The notes: generated by a model from the sequence alone, not told the origin. 18,404 nucleotides of DNA from Spirochaetaceae bacterium (GCA_031268255.1 JAIRXO010000013.1:1-18404); one strand, 5' to 3'. Numbered from the stretch's first letter, positions 8,112-15,824 are shown. Program-made: numbers and translations.

Positions 8112-8557
8112 AAGCGATGAACCTGTAAGCCGGGTTCTGTTCCGCGCCTCGGAGGAAGCGCGGCCGCAGCCATCTATCTGGCGCCGCCCTTACGGACAGC
8201 GTCATGCGGCCTACCCGCGGGTAACCAATGGGCATTGGCTGCGGCCATAAAGCCGCAAACCCGCTGCTTGGCCTTGCTCCTGATGAGGCTTGCCAGACGG
8301 CGCCGTTACCGGCGCCCCGGTGGGCTCTTACCCCGCCATTTCACCCTTGCCCGGCGGAAGGCCATTACCGGCCCCCCGCGCCGCGCTGCCGCGTTCAGGC
8401 GGTATATTGTCTGCTGCGCTTTCTGTCCGGCAGGGCTTTGACCCTGCCGGCCCGGGCGTTACCCGGCATCATGCCCTGCGGAGCCCGGACTTTCCTCCCG
8501 GCAACCCTGGTTACAAACGTAACACCGGGCCGCCAGGCGGCTGCGCGGTTCATCGCC
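8112..8557 (-). ncRNA. rnpB: RNase P RNA, bacterial type A (M1 RNA)
   Basis: This is the catalytic RNA of RNase P, which removes 5' leaders from precursor tRNAs. Conserved elements occur in the right order on the minus strand: GAGGAAAGTCCGGGCTC (8497–8481, P4 5' side/CRI), the GGTAAGAGCCCACCG block (around 8332–8318), AGCAAGGCCAAG, GGGTAGGC, AGATAGATGGCTGC and ACAGAACCCGGCTTAC (8140–8125, CRV/P4 3' side). The two ends form a perfect 10-bp P1 helix, GCGATGAACC (8556–8547) with GGTTCATCGC (8123–8114). That fixes the ends to within a few bases and gives about 445 nt, longer than the E. coli RNA (377 nt). Two small hairpins, at 8240–8257 and 8225–8238, fill the region where L15/P16–P17 is expected. 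Six T residues directly follow P1 on the transcript strand (8113–8108). Confidence 0.96.
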
Positions 8558-8563
8558 GGAACT

Positions 8564-8592
8564 ACAATACACAAAAACAGCCTGTAAGCCAA
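8564..8592 (-). promoter_or_regulatory. rnpB: Candidate sigma-70 promoter of rnpB
   Basis: On the minus strand TTGGCT (8592–8587) and TATTGT (8569–8564) are separated by exactly 17 nt. A start about seven bases beyond the -10 would fall at 8557–8556, which is where the P1 helix predicts the RNase P RNA 5' end. The agreement of two independent signals supports this promoter, although the -10 is imperfect. Confidence 0.6.
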
Positions 8593-8619
8593 GGCCGCTG
8601 CCCTGAATCGGAGGAAGGG

Positions 8620-9468
8620 CTATTCCTCGTAATCCATGCCGGCTTTTTCGTCCTCTTCCTCTTCTTCCTCTTCGTATTCTTCTTCGTCGTCCATATCGTC
8701 AAGGTCCGAGAGGCTTCCCGCGTCCTCACGGTCAAAGAATTCTTCCTCGCCTGTTTCTGTTTCCTCGTAAAAGAGTATGCGGGAACAGTAAGGGCAAAAC
8801 ACGATTTCTTCGCCCAGGCGCACCGTGTTGGCAAACTGAACCGGCAGTATCATGTGGCAGCCGGTACAGACGCCGCTTTTTATCGCCACGATACCCTTGC
8901 CCATTTTATTGCGGAGTATGCGTTCAAATTTGAACTGTACCTCGCTGTCAAGGCCGACCACCACCTTGTCCTCTTCTTCCTGAAGGGTTTTGACCTTGGC
9001 GTTTTTTCCGGCGATTTCGTCCTCGATGCCCCTGCGCCGCTCGGCAAGGTCCTGTTCCTGCTGTTCGATGAGGGCGCTGTGCTGCTTCATCTGTTCGTTC
9101 AGTTCGGCGATGACGCGCTCCTCGCGCTGCAGGTCCTTGCGGTACTGCTGTTCCCTTTCGGACGCGTCGCGGATTTCCTTGTCCAGCGCCTCGTATTCCC
9201 GCTGGGTACTGATGGAATCCATGTTCTTCTCGGCCTTTTCCCGCCCGGACTCGGCCTCGGCCAGAAGATTCCTGAATTCAGCCTCTGAGGATTTTGCCTT
9301 TTCGTAGTCCTGGTTCTTCTCGATAAAGGTTTTTTTAAGCCGCGCCAAAAGTTCTTCCTGGGTAACCAGTATTTTGGGAATCTCCTGGATTTCCTGTTCC
9401 AGGGCTATCTTTTCGGAAAGTATATCCTGAAGGGTCCGCAGTTTGCCAAAAACATCTTCCATTGCCAT
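8620..9468 (-). CDS. Coiled-coil protein with C4 zinc ribbon (COG1579 / CT398-like)
   Basis: This 282-residue protein has a long, charged, mostly helical coiled-coil region (about 5–175), then a zinc ribbon with C201-TGC204 and C225-PYC228, and a very acidic tail (about 235–282) with an unbroken run of Glu. This layout is that of the COG1579 family (PF02591-type C4 zinc ribbon), which includes chlamydial CT398/CdsZ. The family has been linked to binding other proteins, and in Chlamydia to a sigma factor and type III secretion components. I chose the ATG at 9468, which has AGAGAGG five bases upstream; a second ATG two codons in has worse spacing. It follows rpoD after 21 nt and precedes rnpB. 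A role in transcription is suggested only by neighbourhood. Family is confident; function is not known. Confidence 0.85.
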   Translation of the reverse strand: MAMEDVFGKLRTLQDILSEKIALEQEIQEIPKILVTQEELLARLKKTFIEKNQDYEKAKSSEAEFRNLLAEAESGREKAEKNMDSISTQREYEALDKEIRDASEREQQYRKDLQREERVIAELNEQMKQHSALIEQQEQDLAERRRGIEDEIAGKNAKVKTLQEEEDKVVVGLDSEVQFKFERILRNKMGKGIVAIKSGVCTGCHMILPVQFANTVRLGEEIVFCPYCSRILFYEETETGEEEFFDREDAGSLSDLDDMDDEEEYEEEEEEEDEKAGMDYEE

Positions 9469-9489
9469 AATAACCTCTCTAAAGTAAAC

Positions 9490-11244
9490 TTAGTGATCTA
9501 AATAATCTTTTAGTTTTCTGCTCCGCTTGGGATGCCTGAGCCGCCGCAGCGCCTTGGCCTCAATCTGGCGTATGCGTTCCCGGGTAACGTTAAAGTAAAG
9601 CCCGACTTCCTCAAGGGTCAGCGAATAGCCGTCATCAAGGCCGAAGCGCATCTTGAGTACTTCCTGCTCCCGTTCGGGAAGGGTAGAAAGCACCCCGCCA
9701 AGCTGTTCCTGGAGCAGGGTAAAGGCGGTCTGGTTTGCCGGATTTTCCACATCCTTGTCCTCGATAAAATCTCCCAGGAGGGAATCTTCTTCTTCTCCTA
9801 TGGGGGTTTCGAGGCTGATGGGTTCCCTGGCGACATTCTTGACCGACTTGACCCGCTGGGCGGTCCAGCCGAGCTTTTCGGCGATTTCCTCGTCGTTTGG
9901 CTCCCTGCCCAAAACCTGCATGAGCTGACGGGATTCCCGCACCACCTTGTTTATCTGTTCTATCATGTGCACAGGCACCCGTATGGTCCTTGCCTGGTCC
10001 GAAATGGAACGGGTAATGGCCTGGCGTATCCACCATGTCGCGTAGGTCGAAAATTTAAAGCCCTTCTGGTATTCGAATTTTTCCACGGCCTTGATAAGGC
10101 CGATGTTTCCTTCCTGGACCAGGTCAAAGAAATGGAGGCCCCTGTTGGTGTACTTCTTCGCTATGGACACGACCAGGCGGAGATTGGCCTTGATAAGCCT
10201 GTCCTTGGCGCTCTTCATCATGAGCCTGCCCCGGTTAATTTCCCTGGACATGGAATTGATGTTTTCGATGGATTCCTCGAATTCGGCTTCCATCTGGTGG
10301 AGCTTTTTTTCCGTTACCTGGATATGCCTGATCAGTTCCTTTATCTCGTCGGAACCCAGGCCCAGTTCGCCTTCGAGCCTTTCCCGGTCCGTCTTGATGG
10401 TCAGCGCCCTGCCCAGAGTCCTCAGTTCCTTGAGGGACGCGACCCGCAGCCGCTTTTCGATTTTTTCCTGTTCTTTTTTGTAGCGTTTTATGCGTTTGGC
10501 CGCCTGAACGAATTTGTCGGAAAAATCATTTATCTCCTCAGGATGTATCTGCACTCCGGCGATGACGTGGAGCAGTTTTTTCCTGAGCGATGACAGTTCC
10601 CTGTCGTCATAAATATCATTGCCCCGGCTGATAAGCCGGCGCTTGACTTCGATATAGGATTTCAGGTCGGCGCCTATGAGCCGTAATGTTTCCTTGTAGA
10701 ACTGATTGAGACGGCGCCTCTCTGTCATGTACTCGGTGATTTCTTTTTTTGAAAGGCTCATTTCCCTGGGGTCTTTTTTGGAAAAGGCCCGCTGGGCTAT
10801 GGAGTAAAATTCGGGAATAATCATCCCCGATTTTTTGATGACCCCCTTGATGATGTTTTCGCCGTCTTCCATCTGCTTGGAAAGCTCCACCTCCTGCTCG
10901 GCGGTGAGGAGATTTTCCTTGCCTATTTCCCTGAGGTAAAGCCTTATGGGATCGTCAACGGAACTTTCCTTGTTGTTGTAAACCAGGCGCTTTTTTTCGT
11001 TTTCGGCTTCCTTGGGGGTCCCGGTACCCGATTCGTCGTCGCCCAGGGTGTCCTCCTCGACAATCTGGACATTGTTGGATTCGAGTATAGCCAGCACCTG
11101 TTCGATTTTATCGGAATTGGCAATATGCTCAGGTAAAAAATCGGAAAGTTCGTCATACGAAAGAACCTTCTTCCCCTTCGCGTATTCGATCAGCTTTACG
11201 ACAGCGGGATCAACCGCTATATCCGGCCTTGGCAAATCCGTCAT
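9490..11244 (-). CDS. rpoD: RpoD, primary (sigma-70) RNA polymerase sigma factor
   Basis: This 584-residue protein is the housekeeping sigma factor. Recognisable parts are a region 1.1-like N-terminus (about 10–65), region 1.2 (DDPIRLYLREIGKENLLTAE, about 97–116), a long non-conserved helical region (about 130–340), regions 2.1–2.4 (about 350–425: AKDRLIKANLRLVVSIAKKY, LDLVQEGN-like FFDLVQEGNIGLIKA, FSTYATWWIRQAITRSI), region 3 (about 425–500) and region 4.2 (TLEEVGLYFNVTRERIRQIE, about 543–562). The ATG overlaps a TGA of the dnaG reading frame (ATGA) that lies beyond dnaG's in-frame TAG. AAGGA precedes the start by about nine bases. The dnaG–rpoD arrangement is the classical macromolecular-synthesis cluster. 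The protein is complete and normal. Confidence 0.98.
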   Translation of the reverse strand: MTDLPRPDIAVDPAVVKLIEYAKGKKVLSYDELSDFLPEHIANSDKIEQVLAILESNNVQIVEEDTLGDDESGTGTPKEAENEKKRLVYNNKESSVDDPIRLYLREIGKENLLTAEQEVELSKQMEDGENIIKGVIKKSGMIIPEFYSIAQRAFSKKDPREMSLSKKEITEYMTERRRLNQFYKETLRLIGADLKSYIEVKRRLISRGNDIYDDRELSSLRKKLLHVIAGVQIHPEEINDFSDKFVQAAKRIKRYKKEQEKIEKRLRVASLKELRTLGRALTIKTDRERLEGELGLGSDEIKELIRHIQVTEKKLHQMEAEFEESIENINSMSREINRGRLMMKSAKDRLIKANLRLVVSIAKKYTNRGLHFFDLVQEGNIGLIKAVEKFEYQKGFKFSTYATWWIRQAITRSISDQARTIRVPVHMIEQINKVVRESRQLMQVLGREPNDEEIAEKLGWTAQRVKSVKNVAREPISLETPIGEEEDSLLGDFIEDKDVENPANQTAFTLLQEQLGGVLSTLPEREQEVLKMRFGLDDGYSLTLEEVGLYFNVTRERIRQIEAKALRRLRHPKRSRKLKDYLDH

Positions 11245-11366
11245 TCCTTGGCTTCCTTAATTCGGCGTAGTTCGGCATCAATATGCACTTTCTCAAGGAG
11301 AAGTTCGTCCGTGCGGGACCCGCTTCGGACCATTCGTAACTCGGTAACAATCTCTTTCCGCCTTCC
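11241..11366 (-). pseudogene. dnaG: In-frame continuation of dnaG beyond its TAG (candidate readthrough tail or relic)
   Basis: After the TAG at 11369–11367 the dnaG frame stays open for 41 sense codons and then ends at TGA (11243–11241), which overlaps the rpoD ATG as ATGA. The encoded tail is charged and helical, with stretches RRKEIVTELRMVR and TDELLLEKVHIDAELRR ending in IKEAKE. That is the character of the last helices of DnaG, which bind the replicative helicase. With the tail, the frame is 604 codons plus stop, close to the length usual for bacterial DnaG; without it the protein is 562 residues. Three of its seven Arg codons are CGA. It could be translated by readthrough, be a recently disconnected C-terminus, or reflect a sequencing error at one base. 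Confidence 0.7.
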
Positions 11367-13055
11367 CTAAAGGCCCTTTTGTTTGATACGCCGTATTCCG
11401 TCATCGGCGGCAAGAGCCGCATTGACCTTAAAGGCGTCTGATCCGGCCTGTTCCATGACAAAGCGTTTAAGATCGGGCTGTTCAATACGGTTAAAAAGAT
11501 CATCAATACCCGGAGTGTCGTTCCGGTACCATTCTTCCAGAGCTATAAAAAGCTCCCGCGCCCCAGAGTCTTTTACCTCCTCCAGCGAAACTTCTGAACG
11601 CAGTTTAGGATACAGATCATGATTTACAAAGACCAATATGAGCAAAAATAATTCATCGTTCATCCTGAGACGCGGAACATCCCGGCGCAGCGGCGCAACG
11701 GTTTTTTTGCCCCGGTAATCCCGCGAAACGGCCAGGGGATCGGCGCCGAAAAATTCGGCTATCCTCTGTACCGCGCTGTCTCTGGCAACCTCCGAATCCA
11801 GGGTATCCAGGTAGGGAAATAAAGAAGCCACCCCCTGGGACACCCCTTCGGAAACGGATGTATCAAAAAGAGACCTGCTCCGCTTCAATAAATATTCGAA
11901 GTCAGTTATAGAATATTTTACACTCTTTTGCAACGCCTCTGGGCCGAAATTCTGCAAAATGTCCGCCGGATCTTTGATTTTTACCGCCCCGTCCCCCTGA
12001 TTTCCGTTCCCCAGATAGTCCAAAAGACCATTTTGTATGTCCACCACGGCGGCGGAAAGCCCCGAATTCCGCAGGGTCAGTATGGCCTTGACCGCCGCCT
12101 CCTGCCCGGCGCTGTCAGAATCAAAAAGAATGTAGACCTTTTCGGCCCAGCGTCCCAAAAGACGGGCCTGTTCGGCGGTAAAGGCGGTTCCCAGGGGGGC
12201 CACGGCGTTGGTTATCCCGCCCTGGTGGAGGCTGATCACGTCCATGTAGCCTTCGGCAAGGTAGGCTTCCCTGGTTTTCCGTATTTCGCCCAGGGCCAGG
12301 TCAATGGCAAAAAGGGTCTCCCGCTTTTTGTAAAAAGCTGATTCAGCCGAATTGATGTACTTGGGATCGGTACTGCCTTCTTTAAGGGTCCTGCCCCCAA
12401 AGGCCACGGTACGCCCCCGGCGGTCCGCAATGGGAAACATGAGCCGCCCCGAGAAAAAGGACGCGCTTTTGTTGTTCCGGGAAAAAAGGCCGCTCTCGCC
12501 CAGAAGGGCGTCCGAGTATCCCTTTTTGCCCAGAAACTTATACAGCCAGTACCTGTCGTCAGGGGCAAAGCCGAGCCTGAACCGTTCTGTCATTTCGTCC
12601 GATATTCCCCGGTCTCTAATATACCGCTTTGCCGCCTCTCCTTCAGGTTTTTTAAGCAAAATATGATGAAAACTTCCGGCGACCCGCCGGTAAAGCTCTT
12701 CGAGGGTCTCTGTTTTCTGTTCGCGCTCCTTGTCCTCTTTTGAAGGGCCGCCCTGGTTCGCGTAGACGACAGGCACGCCAAGTTTTTTTGCCAGGCTTTC
12801 TATGGCTTCGGGAAACGAGAGCTTTTCGGTTTCCATAAGAAAGTTGACAACGCCGCCGCCCTTGTGGCAGCCGAAACAGTAGTACATTTTCCGGTCCGGG
12901 TCTACGGAAAACGAGGGGGTTTTTTCGCTGTGAAAGGGACAGAGCCCCCAGTAGCGCCCGCCCCGTTTTTCGAGCCTGACATACTCGCCTATGACGCTTA
13001 CCACATCGGCCCTGTTCTGTACCTCCGCTATGGTGGACTCGGAGATATAGGCCAT
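11367..13055 (-). CDS. dnaG: DnaG, replicative DNA primase (C-terminus apparently cut short by an in-frame TAG)
   Basis: DnaG makes the RNA primers for Okazaki fragments at the replication fork. The N-terminal CHC2 zinc domain has ligands C39, H42, C60 and C63 (GLCPFHSEKTPSF, YYCFGCHKGG). The RNA-polymerase core follows, with the basic motif RLMFPIADRRGRTVAFGGR (204–222). The TOPRIM catalytic part shows E268 in AEGYMDV and D312/D314 in LFDSDSAG. The C-terminal half (about 380–562) is the start of the helicase-binding domain. The ATG overlaps the mltG stop by one base (TGATG). The TAG at 11369–11367 ends the frame after IRRIKQKGL, but coding character continues in the same frame for 41 more codons (see separate entry), so the annotated protein may be truncated or the TAG may be read through. 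Confidence 0.93.
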   Translation of the reverse strand: MAYISESTIAEVQNRADVVSVIGEYVRLEKRGGRYWGLCPFHSEKTPSFSVDPDRKMYYCFGCHKGGGVVNFLMETEKLSFPEAIESLAKKLGVPVVYANQGGPSKEDKEREQKTETLEELYRRVAGSFHHILLKKPEGEAAKRYIRDRGISDEMTERFRLGFAPDDRYWLYKFLGKKGYSDALLGESGLFSRNNKSASFFSGRLMFPIADRRGRTVAFGGRTLKEGSTDPKYINSAESAFYKKRETLFAIDLALGEIRKTREAYLAEGYMDVISLHQGGITNAVAPLGTAFTAEQARLLGRWAEKVYILFDSDSAGQEAAVKAILTLRNSGLSAAVVDIQNGLLDYLGNGNQGDGAVKIKDPADILQNFGPEALQKSVKYSITDFEYLLKRSRSLFDTSVSEGVSQGVASLFPYLDTLDSEVARDSAVQRIAEFFGADPLAVSRDYRGKKTVAPLRRDVPRLRMNDELFLLILVFVNHDLYPKLRSEVSLEEVKDSGARELFIALEEWYRNDTPGIDDLFNRIEQPDLKRFVMEQAGSDAFKVNAALAADDGIRRIKQKGL

Positions 13056-14155
13056 CAGAAAGAACTCCGCTTTACATAGAGGACGCCGGCCCTGATATGG
13101 TCGTCGAGGGTCCGGGAAAAATAATGCCGTCCCGCGCCGGGATCAATGAGCCTGAAATAGAGGTAATCGCTCGGCTCAGGATACAGCGCCGCCCTCAGGG
13201 CTGTCTCGCCGGGGGCCGAAATGGGTCCCGGAGGAAGCCCTGGCCGTATGTAGGTATTGTAGGGGTCCCTCAGTTCAATATCGCGGTTGTAAAGCACATC
13301 GGGATGGGGGCGGCCCTGTATTTCGGTAATGACATATTCGACGGTGGCGCAGGACTGGAGGGCCATACCTATGCGGAGCCGGTTGTAAAACACTCCCGCC
13401 ATGAGGGGCGCTTCCGAAGCGACCCGGTATTCCCGCTCCACTATGGAGGCGATGATAACGGCCCGCTTGAGTTCTTCAGGGGAAACCAGCGCGCCCCCGT
13501 CAATGGCGGTGAGTTTGCTGAAAAACGTGTCCGCCATGGTTCTTACCACCTGTTCAGCCGGATAGGAGCGGGGAAAGAGGTAGGTGTCGGGGTAGAGGTA
13601 ACCTTCCATGGTCTCCCCTTCTATGCCGTAACTTTCCCTGATCCCGTCCCCGCCTGAGGCGGCAAGGAATTCCCCGGCTGAACATATACCCGCTTCTTCA
13701 AGAATCCTGGCCGATTTTTTAAGGGTTCCCCCTTCGGGGAAAGTAACCCGTACCAGAAGCTGCCTGCCCGACACCAGTATGGAGCGTATTTCAAGCTGGC
13801 TTAACGGAAGCGAAAGGCTGTAGACCCCGGCCTTAACGGTTTCGCGTGAGACGCGGAACAGAATGGCCCACAGCGGGCCGCCCCGTATCACTCCGGCGTC
13901 CTGGAGCCGCCTGCCCACTGATCCGGCGCTTTCGCCGTTCCGCACCTCAAGGATGAGGCCGCCGTCATCCTCCAGCGAGAGGGTTTCGACACCGGCGGGT
14001 ATGGCCGGAACCGTATCAGGCGGACGGTTGAGGTACATGAAAAAAACCAGGGCCAGAACAACGAGGGCAAGGACGGTTCCGGTAAGGGCCGCGAAAAAAC
14101 CCGCCAGGGAACGGAAGGCGGAAACCAGAGCCCCGTTTTCGTCTTTTTGCTTCAC
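13055..14155 (-). CDS. mltG: MltG, endolytic peptidoglycan transglycosylase (YceG family)
   Basis: This 366-residue protein cleaves nascent glycan strands and is thought to terminate chain growth. It has a cytoplasmic N-terminus, one membrane segment at about 17–42, a LysM-like region (about 65–140) and a YceG catalytic domain. The likely catalytic Glu is E240 in ASIVEREYRVASEAP, followed by the conserved GVFYNRLRIGMALQSCATVEY and later RPGLPPGPISAPG. EGYLYPDTY (184–192) is also a family signature. The start codon is GTG at 14155–14153, overlapping the upstream small gene's stop as GTGA, with a G-rich ribosome-binding stretch just upstream. It is coupled to dnaG by a one-base overlap. Full length and normal. 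Confidence 0.94.
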   Translation of the reverse strand: MKQKDENGALVSAFRSLAGFFAALTGTVLALVVLALVFFMYLNRPPDTVPAIPAGVETLSLEDDGGLILEVRNGESAGSVGRRLQDAGVIRGGPLWAILFRVSRETVKAGVYSLSLPLSQLEIRSILVSGRQLLVRVTFPEGGTLKKSARILEEAGICSAGEFLAASGGDGIRESYGIEGETMEGYLYPDTYLFPRSYPAEQVVRTMADTFFSKLTAIDGGALVSPEELKRAVIIASIVEREYRVASEAPLMAGVFYNRLRIGMALQSCATVEYVITEIQGRPHPDVLYNRDIELRDPYNTYIRPGLPPGPISAPGETALRAALYPEPSDYLYFRLIDPGAGRHYFSRTLDDHIRAGVLYVKRSSF

Positions 14156-14358
14156 CGGCCCCCCTTTTCGGAACTTCCCCCGTGGCCGAGCAGTTTTGCC
14201 GCTTCTTCGATGGACATATGGCTGTACAGTTCCCGTTCCATACGCGAAAGCACCGTGCGCTCCCCGGCGTTGAGCCTTTCTTCCATAGGTTTAAGCAGGC
14301 CGCACAGGACGGCGATGTCCGTGAGGCATAAAAACAGGCCCGGTTCCCGCTGTTCCAT
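14152..14358 (-). CDS. Small protein of unknown function (68 residues)
   Basis: I do not recognise this protein. The ATG at 14358 comes 2 nt after the stop of the MBL-fold gene, and the TGA overlaps the mltG GTG start as GTGA, so it fits exactly between two confident genes. That spacing is the main support for it being real. The sequence begins MEQREPGLFLCLTDIAVLCG and continues with two probable amphipathic helices (about 24–45 and 47–60, with MSIEEAAKLLGHGG). There is no signal peptide or clear membrane segment. It may be a small partner or regulator of the downstream genes, but nothing in the sequence shows that. Confidence 0.65.
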   Translation of the reverse strand: MEQREPGLFLCLTDIAVLCGLLKPMEERLNAGERTVLSRMERELYSHMSIEEAAKLLGHGGSSEKGGR

Positions 14359-14360
14359 AG

Positions 14361-15305
14361 CTACAGGATTATTTCCAAACCTTCCCTGGCGAGGGTTATT
14401 TTAACCCCCTTGATACCCATACGGTCAGAATACCATCTGGCCGATTGCAGTATATTATAGAGTTTCCGGTCGTCGTAGGTAGGATCATGATGAAAAAGCA
14501 CCATGTGTTTGATTGACCAGTTGGCGGCAAAGTCAACCGCCAGACTAAAGGCGCTGTGGCCCCAGTTGTATTTTTCTATGGCCTCCCCCAGGGTGTACTG
14601 GGAGTCTATGACAATGAGATCGGCGTTTTCAAAGTAAGAACTGTTTTCTTCGTTCTTGAGGAAGTCGTTGGCCGACAGTTCCGTATCGGTGGAATAGATA
14701 AACACATGCTCCCCGTCATCAATGCGGTACGAGTAGGAATCGCCGGGGTGGTTCATCTTTTTATAGGACAGCTTGAGGTTTCCCAGAGTCATGGGCCCGC
14801 TGAGTATATCAAATGTTTTGCGGGAACCCATGGATTCCATGTGTACCGGAAAATACGGAGAACTCATCTGGCCGTGAAGCGTTGTTTCCAGATTGGCCAT
14901 GGGCGAATGAAATATGATATGCGTTGACGGATCATAGGCGGGACCGAAAAAGGGCAGACCCTGAAGATGGTCCCAGTGAAAATGGGAAAAAAACACATGA
15001 CAGCAGAGGTCCTTGATTTTTTCTTTTGCCAGGGCTATACCCAGCTCCCTGATGCCGGTTCCGGCGTCAAAAATCACCAGATCGCGGCTGTTTTTACGGG
15101 GCCTGAGTTCCACGCAGGGACTGTTGCCCCCTACTGTGCCGAACAGCCACGGCGGAAGCGCGGCCAAAAAACGTTCCCTGCTCTGCTGGTTTTCAAGGTC
15201 CTCGGGACTGAGCCTTTCGATAATTGCCGAGATTTTACTTTTTATCTGCCCCGGTTCCTGTGGCGCCGGAAGGGAACCGCGGACCCCCCAAAAACGGATA
15301 AACAT
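14361..15305 (-). CDS. MBL-fold metallohydrolase
   Basis: This 314-residue soluble protein has the metallo-beta-lactamase fold. It begins FIRFWGVRGSLPAP, typical of a widespread MBL subfamily of predicted phosphodiesterase-like hydrolases. The metal-binding motif is H108-F-H110-W-D112-H113. Further probable ligands are H186 (NHPGDS), D207 (YSTDTE) and H272/H273 (LFHHDPTYDD), plus NWGHS at about 247–251. An insertion between FWGVRGSLPAP and GGNSPCVEL (about 18–58) is predicted helical. The substrate cannot be told from sequence. The YkgJ-type gene ends 7 nt upstream and the small gene starts 2 nt downstream. The ribosome-binding site is weak, but the start matches the usual family N-terminus. 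Confidence 0.9.
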   Translation of the reverse strand: MFIRFWGVRGSLPAPQEPGQIKSKISAIIERLSPEDLENQQSRERFLAALPPWLFGTVGGNSPCVELRPRKNSRDLVIFDAGTGIRELGIALAKEKIKDLCCHVFFSHFHWDHLQGLPFFGPAYDPSTHIIFHSPMANLETTLHGQMSSPYFPVHMESMGSRKTFDILSGPMTLGNLKLSYKKMNHPGDSYSYRIDDGEHVFIYSTDTELSANDFLKNEENSSYFENADLIVIDSQYTLGEAIEKYNWGHSAFSLAVDFAANWSIKHMVLFHHDPTYDDRKLYNILQSARWYSDRMGIKGVKITLAREGLEIIL

Positions 15306-15312
15306 CTTTACA

Positions 15313-15795
15313 TTAAACCGTCCTTGTAATTATCGGCTCCGAAGCACCCCGGGTGAGCATAATTTCTATTTCGGCACAGCTATAGGCCCTGCCCTTTCCC
15401 ATACCCGGACAATCCCTCATACACGCGTTCCACGACTCCAGAGAGTGTACTATAGATTCCCAAAAAGGAAAAGTTCTGCATTGCAGGGGCCGCGCCCCGT
15501 AGACCGTACAGCCATCCTTCCAGAAGATACAGTCGAAATTGGATTTTTCCCGCAGGGAAAGCAGTTCCCGCCCTCCCCCGCCCCGGCCGTCCGGGACGGA
15601 AAAGCCGGCGTCAGGAACCCAGCGGCAATAGGTTCCGATAAAAGCGCCTTTTTTCATGCCAAGAACAGCGGCAAGGGCATCCAGGTCGGATACGCTGAGA
15701 AAAACAAAACCCGCTTCAAGACGGCAGCAGTCTGAACAGCGCCGGCAGGAAAAATTGAGTCCTCTCGCGTAAAACGGTTGGATACCACTATTCAA
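15313..15795 (-). CDS. YkgJ-type cysteine-cluster protein (CxxCxxCC), TTG start
   Basis: This protein of about 160 residues matches the YkgJ/PF03692 cysteine-cluster family (putative zinc or iron-sulfur binding). C17-RRC20-SDCC(23,24) is near the N-terminus, then C89, C96, C106, C125, C129 and C140. The typical CIFW–DGCTVYGARPLQCRTFPFW and CPGMGKG segments are present. Members have been tied to metal handling or protein modification, but the role here is unknown. There is no ATG between the upstream in-frame stop and the first cysteine motif. The only usual start is TTG at 15795, and no good ribosome-binding site precedes it, so the exact start is uncertain. It lies 29 nt after the small DUF2158-like gene and 7 nt before the MBL-fold gene. 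Confidence 0.82.
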   Translation of the reverse strand: MNSGIQPFYARGLNFSCRRCSDCCRLEAGFVFLSVSDLDALAAVLGMKKGAFIGTYCRWVPDAGFSVPDGRGGGGRELLSLREKSNFDCIFWKDGCTVYGARPLQCRTFPFWESIVHSLESWNACMRDCPGMGKGRAYSCAEIEIMLTRGASEPIITRTV

Positions 15796-15802
15796 ATTTG
15801 AA
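15791..15802. repeat. 12-bp perfect palindrome overlapping the YkgJ-gene start
   Basis: TTCAAATTTGAA is its own reverse complement and covers the TTG start of the cysteine-cluster gene. A further TTTGAA lies three bases to the right (15804–15809), giving three half-site-like copies. It could be a protein-binding site or an AT-rich spacer; no regulator can be named. Confidence 0.4.
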
Positions 15803-15824
15803 GTTTGAAAAAGCAGCCGTGAAT

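Noticed and set aside
8014..8235. Upstream 74-codon extension of the TPR protein
   Set aside because: It overlaps the conserved 3' part of the RNase P RNA and shows no protein character; the ATG at 8013 directly precedes a basic stretch and membrane anchor.
11367..11369. Genome-wide reassignment of UAG as a sense codon
   Set aside because: mrdA, mreB, the zinc-ribbon gene and the MBL gene all end at TAG at the expected family C-terminus, so UAG works as a stop here; only the dnaG site is unusual.
13053..13057. Possible frameshift or fusion between mltG and dnaG
   Set aside because: The one-base TGATG overlap is a normal coupling arrangement and both proteins are complete at this junction.
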